DNA from: Chitinophagaceae bacterium
GTDB taxonomy: Bacteria; Bacteroidota; Bacteroidia; Chitinophagales; Chitinophagaceae
Length of the DNA stretch: 16,348 nucleotides
Assembly: GCA_017882205.1 (NCBI GenBank)
Contig: JADGPY010000170.1
Location: forward strand, 1-16,348
Reading direction: 5' to 3'
Shown piece after piece: positions 13,588 to 16,348 of the stretch (its first letter is position 1; each line of letters starts with the position of its first letter). The notes under the pieces were generated by a model that saw only the letters and a program-made list of their open reading frames with translations, made no database searches and had not been told where the DNA came from. A program made the translations under genes and the position numbers.

Positions 13588-14715
13588 ATGAATACCCGTA
13601 AAATTCTTTTTGCAAGCGCACTACTTGTTGTTTCCATTGGTGTTTTTGGCCAGAAGGATGGAGGTACTGCTAATAGTTATTTTATAGATAAAAAAGTAAC
13701 TCCCGCAACTCCTGTTAAAAACCAGGCTGCCACCGGAACCTGTTGGTGTTTTTCAGCTACATCTTTGATCGAAAGTCAGTGCATGATTAAAAGCGGTACG
13801 GAACTGGACCTTAGCGAAATGTTCACAGTCCGTAACATATACCTGGAAAAAGCCCATAACTATGTATTGCGCCAGGGGCATGCCCAGTTTGGGGATGGTG
13901 GACTGGGGCATGATGAGATACGCGCAGTGGCAACTTATGGTGCGATGCCGGAAATCGTTTATAGTGGACTGCTTCCTGGCCAGAAAATGCACAATCACCA
14001 AGTAATGTTCAGTCTTCTTCAAAAATATCTTGATTCTATTATTAAGCACCCACCACTATCTGACAACTGGATGGAGGGTTACAAAAAAATACTTGATGAT
14101 CATCTGGGAGTTCCACCAAGTGAATTTGATTATGGAGGCAAACATTACACACCAAAATCTTTTGCAAAGGAACTATTGAATATTAATCCATATGACTATG
14201 CTTACATTACCTCATTCACACATCATCCTTACAATTCATCATTCATACTAGAGGTCCCGGATAATTTCAGCAATCAAGCTTATTATAACTTGCCACTTAA
14301 TGAAATGATCTCTTTGGTGAAAGAAGCTATTGATAAGGGGTATCCGGTTTTGTGGGATGCAGATGTTAGCAATAAAGGATTTATGCAAGGGAAAGGCTTT
14401 GCGCTTAATCTTGACGATAAGGTCAAATATGGCCCCGACGAGATAATACCTGATATGAATGAAATGCCTTACAATCCGGAAATAAGGCAACGACTGTTTG
14501 AAAATCTTACAACCCAGGATGATCACCTGATGCATATTACCGGTATAGAAAAAACAAAAAGTGGTAAGACGTTTTTTATTGTAAAAAATTCATGGGGCTT
14601 AGTAGGACCTTACAATGGTTATATTAATGTATCGGAGGCTTATTTTGCAATTAATACAATTAGCCTTGTAATACCAAAAGTCGCGTTGAGTAAGAGTTTA
14701 CAGGTAAAACTTTAA
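13588..14715 (+). CDS. Exported C1B-family cysteine peptidase (PepC / bleomycin hydrolase-like)
   Basis: This is a papain-fold cysteine peptidase of the C1B branch, probably an aminopeptidase. The N-terminus MNTRKILFASALLVVSIGVFG is a signal peptide, so the mature enzyme is outside the cytoplasm, unlike classical PepC. Active-site residues seen are the oxyanion Gln46 and nucleophile Cys52 (KNQAATGTCWCFSATSLIES), His316 (DDHLMHITG) and Asn334 (VKNSWG). The GTCWCFS motif has an extra Cys at 54 where GxCWAFS is usual. At 375 aa it is shorter than cytoplasmic PepC (about 440). The frame is open to 13549, but ATG 13588 starts the signal peptide and leaves a 10-bp gap after the LysM/RlpA gene, with which it is probably co-transcribed. 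Its TAA stop runs into repeat copy B. Confidence 0.9.
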   Translation: MNTRKILFASALLVVSIGVFGQKDGGTANSYFIDKKVTPATPVKNQAATGTCWCFSATSLIESQCMIKSGTELDLSEMFTVRNIYLEKAHNYVLRQGHAQFGDGGLGHDEIRAVATYGAMPEIVYSGLLPGQKMHNHQVMFSLLQKYLDSIIKHPPLSDNWMEGYKKILDDHLGVPPSEFDYGGKHYTPKSFAKELLNINPYDYAYITSFTHHPYNSSFILEVPDNFSNQAYYNLPLNEMISLVKEAIDKGYPVLWDADVSNKGFMQGKGFALNLDDKVKYGPDEIIPDMNEMPYNPEIRQRLFENLTTQDDHLMHITGIEKTKSGKTFFIVKNSWGLVGPYNGYINVSEAYFAINTISLVIPKVALSKSLQVKL

Positions 14716-14740
14716 CCCCGATGGGGTGAAATTATTATAG
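14714..14740 (+). repeat. CCCC-GGGG palindromic repeat, copy B
   Basis: AACCCCGATGGGG then TGAAATTATTATAG. It has the same layout as copies C and D but with changes in the centre (GAT for GTA) and TGAAATT for TGACATT. Its first two bases are the last two of the TAA stop codon of the C1B peptidase gene. Confidence 0.85.
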
Positions 14741-14771
14741 CAAAGGAATATTAATAATCAAACAAAATGAA

Positions 14772-14845
14772 AACCCCGTAGGGGTGACATTATAATAGAA
14801 ATGTTTAAATTATTTCATTTATAATAATGTCACCCCTACGGGGTT
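14772..14845. repeat. Long inverted repeat made of palindromic repeat copies C and D
   Basis: Copy C (14772-14803) is AACCCCGTAGGGG, then TGACATTATAATAGAAATG. Copy D (14816-14845) is nearly its exact reverse complement, ending CACCCCTACGGGGTT. The spacer is 12 AT-rich bases. The first 21 bases of each arm pair perfectly, so the transcript could form a stem of about 30 bp. It sits between two convergent genes (C1B peptidase and fmt) and may act as a bidirectional transcript end, although no U-tract follows either arm. The fmt stop codon lies inside copy D. Confidence 0.9.
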
Positions 14846-15777
14846 ATTCTCCAGCCTCTCAAAAATTCTTCAACCTGCATTTTCTTTTTCCCTTCAAGTT
14901 GCAGTTCAAGAACGCTAACATATCCATTACTGCAAGCGAATTTCAGATATGTTTTATGATCTGTTTCAAATTGTCCTGGGACTATTGATATAGTATCATT
15001 TTCCTTTTTTGCCCGATAGATCTTCAAAAATTTACCATTCAACATCGTAAATGCACCTGGATGGGGAGATAATCCCCGAATAAGATTATATATCTCTTCA
15101 ACATTTTTATTCCAATCGATCCTGCAGGTTTCGGAAAAGATCTTAGGCGCATGTTTAATGTTATGCAATCTTGATCCATCCAATATTTTATCCTGTGGAA
15201 TTTCTTTTAAACTACCATCCGCAACTCCTTTTACTGTTTTTAATAAAAGGTCAGCTCCGATTACCTTCATGCGTTCGTGCAATTCTCCTGCGGTTTCAGC
15301 ATCACCAATTGGAATTATTTGAGATAATAGAATATCTCCAGTATCAATTTCGTGTGTAAGTTTAAAAGTTGTTACACCTGTTTCTTTTTCACCATTGATA
15401 ATGGCCCAGTTGATAGGCGCTGAACCACGATACTGGGGTAATAATGATCCATGTAGGTTAATGGTTCCGAGCGGAGGCATGTTCCATACAACTTCTGGCA
15501 ACATACGGAATGCCACAACCACCTGCAGCCCGGCATTTAGTGATCTAAGCTCTTCCAGAAAAACTTCATTCTTTAATTTCCCTGGTTGTAAAACTTTGAG
15601 AGAATGCTGAAGTGCGAATTTTTTAACTGCACTCTCCCCAAGTTGCATGCCCCGACCTGCAGGCTTGTCTGGAGCCGTTACCACAGCAATGATATTACAA
15701 CCTCCTTCCAAAAGACTTTTCAATGAAGCAACTGCAAAATCCGGAGTACCCATGAAAACAATGCGGGGATCTGGCAT
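14836..15777 (-). CDS. fmt: Methionyl-tRNA formyltransferase
   Basis: This enzyme formylates Met-tRNAfMet with 10-formyltetrahydrofolate to make the initiator tRNA. The 313-aa protein (E. coli 315) has an N-terminal formyltransferase domain, starting RIVFMGTPDFAVASLKSLL and continuing with the catalytic set N107, H109 and S111 (TINLHGSLLPQYRGSAPINW) and D145 (HEIDTGDILLS). The C-terminal tRNA-binding domain follows, with ICRIDWNKNVEEIYNLIRGL-like content (CRIDWNKNVEEIYNLIRGLS) and GAFTMLNGKFLKIYRA. The last codons ATA-ACC-CCG-TAG are part of repeat copy D, which supplies the stop. namZ lies directly upstream with a 3-bp gap, so the two are probably co-transcribed. The usual partner def is not in view. 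Confidence 0.96.
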   Translation of the reverse strand: MPDPRIVFMGTPDFAVASLKSLLEGGCNIIAVVTAPDKPAGRGMQLGESAVKKFALQHSLKVLQPGKLKNEVFLEELRSLNAGLQVVVAFRMLPEVVWNMPPLGTINLHGSLLPQYRGSAPINWAIINGEKETGVTTFKLTHEIDTGDILLSQIIPIGDAETAGELHERMKVIGADLLLKTVKGVADGSLKEIPQDKILDGSRLHNIKHAPKIFSETCRIDWNKNVEEIYNLIRGLSPHPGAFTMLNGKFLKIYRAKKENDTISIVPGQFETDHKTYLKFACSNGYVSVLELQLEGKKKMQVEEFLRGWRITP

Positions 15778-15780
15778 TAA

Positions 15781-16348
15781 TTAATTATTGAAGTCATTAT
15801 ACAGTAAATATTTTTTCCTGATCTTCTTAAAATTGCTTAATGCAGGTTCCCAGGTTTTCCTTATTTCTGCATCAGTTTTGCCATCCTTTATTTGTTGCTC
15901 AAGTTGGTCATTCCCGGCAAGCCTGTTAAGGGAAGTAGCGCTTATAAAGAATTTACTTTTATCCGGAAACAATGAAAATGCCTGTAAGATCCATTTTAGC
16001 TGGATATGATTATTCACCTGGTCAAGAACCTCGCCGGGAGTTCCTGAAATGTCCCATCCATAACAAAGTTGATCTTTTAACTTTGGATCCTTAGCTCCAG
16101 GCATACTATGAGGTGTGAAGCTTTTGAGATTTTTAGGTAAGAAAGGATGCCCAAATAATTGAAAGGGTTTTTCTGTACCCCGACCTTCACTCAAAATTGT
16201 TGCTTCAAAAAAACAAGTTGATGGATACCAGTAAATTGATTGTATATCAGGTAGATTGGGAGAAGGTTTTACCGGGAGAATGTAGTGGGTATTATGATCA
16301 TAGTTTTTACATTTTATCACAAGGCAGTGGAAAGGTGTATCTCTTGAG
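15781..16348 (-). CDS. namZ: C-terminal part of exo-beta-N-acetylmuramidase NamZ (DUF1343, GH171), 5' part outside window
   Basis: This family removes N-acetylmuramic acid from non-reducing ends of peptidoglycan fragments, a step in cell-wall recovery. The frame is open to the window edge: nine further codons precede the GTG at 16320, so that GTG is not the start. The visible 188 residues contain KPSPNLPDIQSIYWYPSTCF, FEATILSEGRGTEKPFQLFG (with the GRGT motif and a nearby Glu), HPFLPKNLKSFTP, PGAKDPKL and a helical tail ending KKYLLYNDFNN. These match the DUF1343/YbbC C-terminal half as I know it. The signal peptide and N-terminal domain, if present, are outside the window. fmt begins 3 bp after the stop. 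Confidence 0.88.
   Translation of the reverse strand, partial: SRDTPFHCLVIKCKNYDHNTHYILPVKPSPNLPDIQSIYWYPSTCFFEATILSEGRGTEKPFQLFGHPFLPKNLKSFTPHSMPGAKDPKLKDQLCYGWDISGTPGEVLDQVNNHIQLKWILQAFSLFPDKSKFFISATSLNRLAGNDQLEQQIKDGKTDAEIRKTWEPALSNFKKIRKKYLLYNDFNN

Noticed and set aside
16318..16320. GTG at 16320 as the namZ start
   Set aside because: The frame stays open to the window edge with plausible family sequence, and a real NamZ is far longer. The gene is simply cut by the window.

Overview
The window reads as an ordinary chromosomal segment of a Bacteroidetes bacterium, most likely of the Chitinophagaceae or a close relative. The grounds are moderate-to-low GC, promoters of the Bacteroidetes type (TAnnTTTG) without obvious Shine-Dalgarno sequences, lineage-typical proteins (NamZ/DUF1343, DUF4139, secreted C1B and M1 peptidases, an acidic protein with the motif NNYYSLGGD), and short palindromic repeats between genes. 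It is dense with housekeeping genes. I recognise no RNA gene, CRISPR array, insertion sequence or prophage, and no intergenic stretch exceeds about 200 bases.

Layout, left to right. 1-95 is the C-terminal end of a DUF4139/MuiA-like protein (+). 96-272 holds a perfect 19-bp inverted repeat and the trpS promoter. trpS (+) and a deoxynucleoside kinase (+) follow. A bidirectional terminator (2011-2044) separates them from pckA (-). The pckA/pepP divergent gap (3648-3848) carries the pckA promoter and a long hairpin repeat. The tight cluster pepP-pssA-purS-rsmI (+) is then followed by a secreted M1 peptidase (+) with its own promoter. A glycosyltransferase and rsmG lie on the minus strand, convergent with the M1 gene. 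tgt (+) converges with a small acidic protein gene (-). A LysM/RlpA-like envelope protein and a secreted C1B cysteine peptidase form a two-gene unit (+). A cluster of palindromic repeats lies between that unit and fmt (-), and the 3' part of namZ (-, running off the window) lies directly upstream of fmt.

The genes cover translation and RNA modification (trpS, rsmI, rsmG, tgt, fmt), nucleotide supply (dNK, purS), gluconeogenesis (pckA), phospholipid synthesis (pssA), peptide breakdown (pepP, M1 and C1B peptidases) and envelope or peptidoglycan work (LysM/RlpA protein, GT2, namZ).

I found no clearly novel multi-gene system. The signals most worth a second look are four copies of a CCCC-GGGG palindromic repeat, three of which abut or supply stop codons; a second hairpin repeat family with two copies; a perfect 19-bp hairpin before trpS; a 16-bp block shared by two promoters; likely near-leaderless transcripts; a tgt product that lacks most of the usual zinc cysteines; and an uncharacterised acidic protein divergent from the LysM/RlpA gene.
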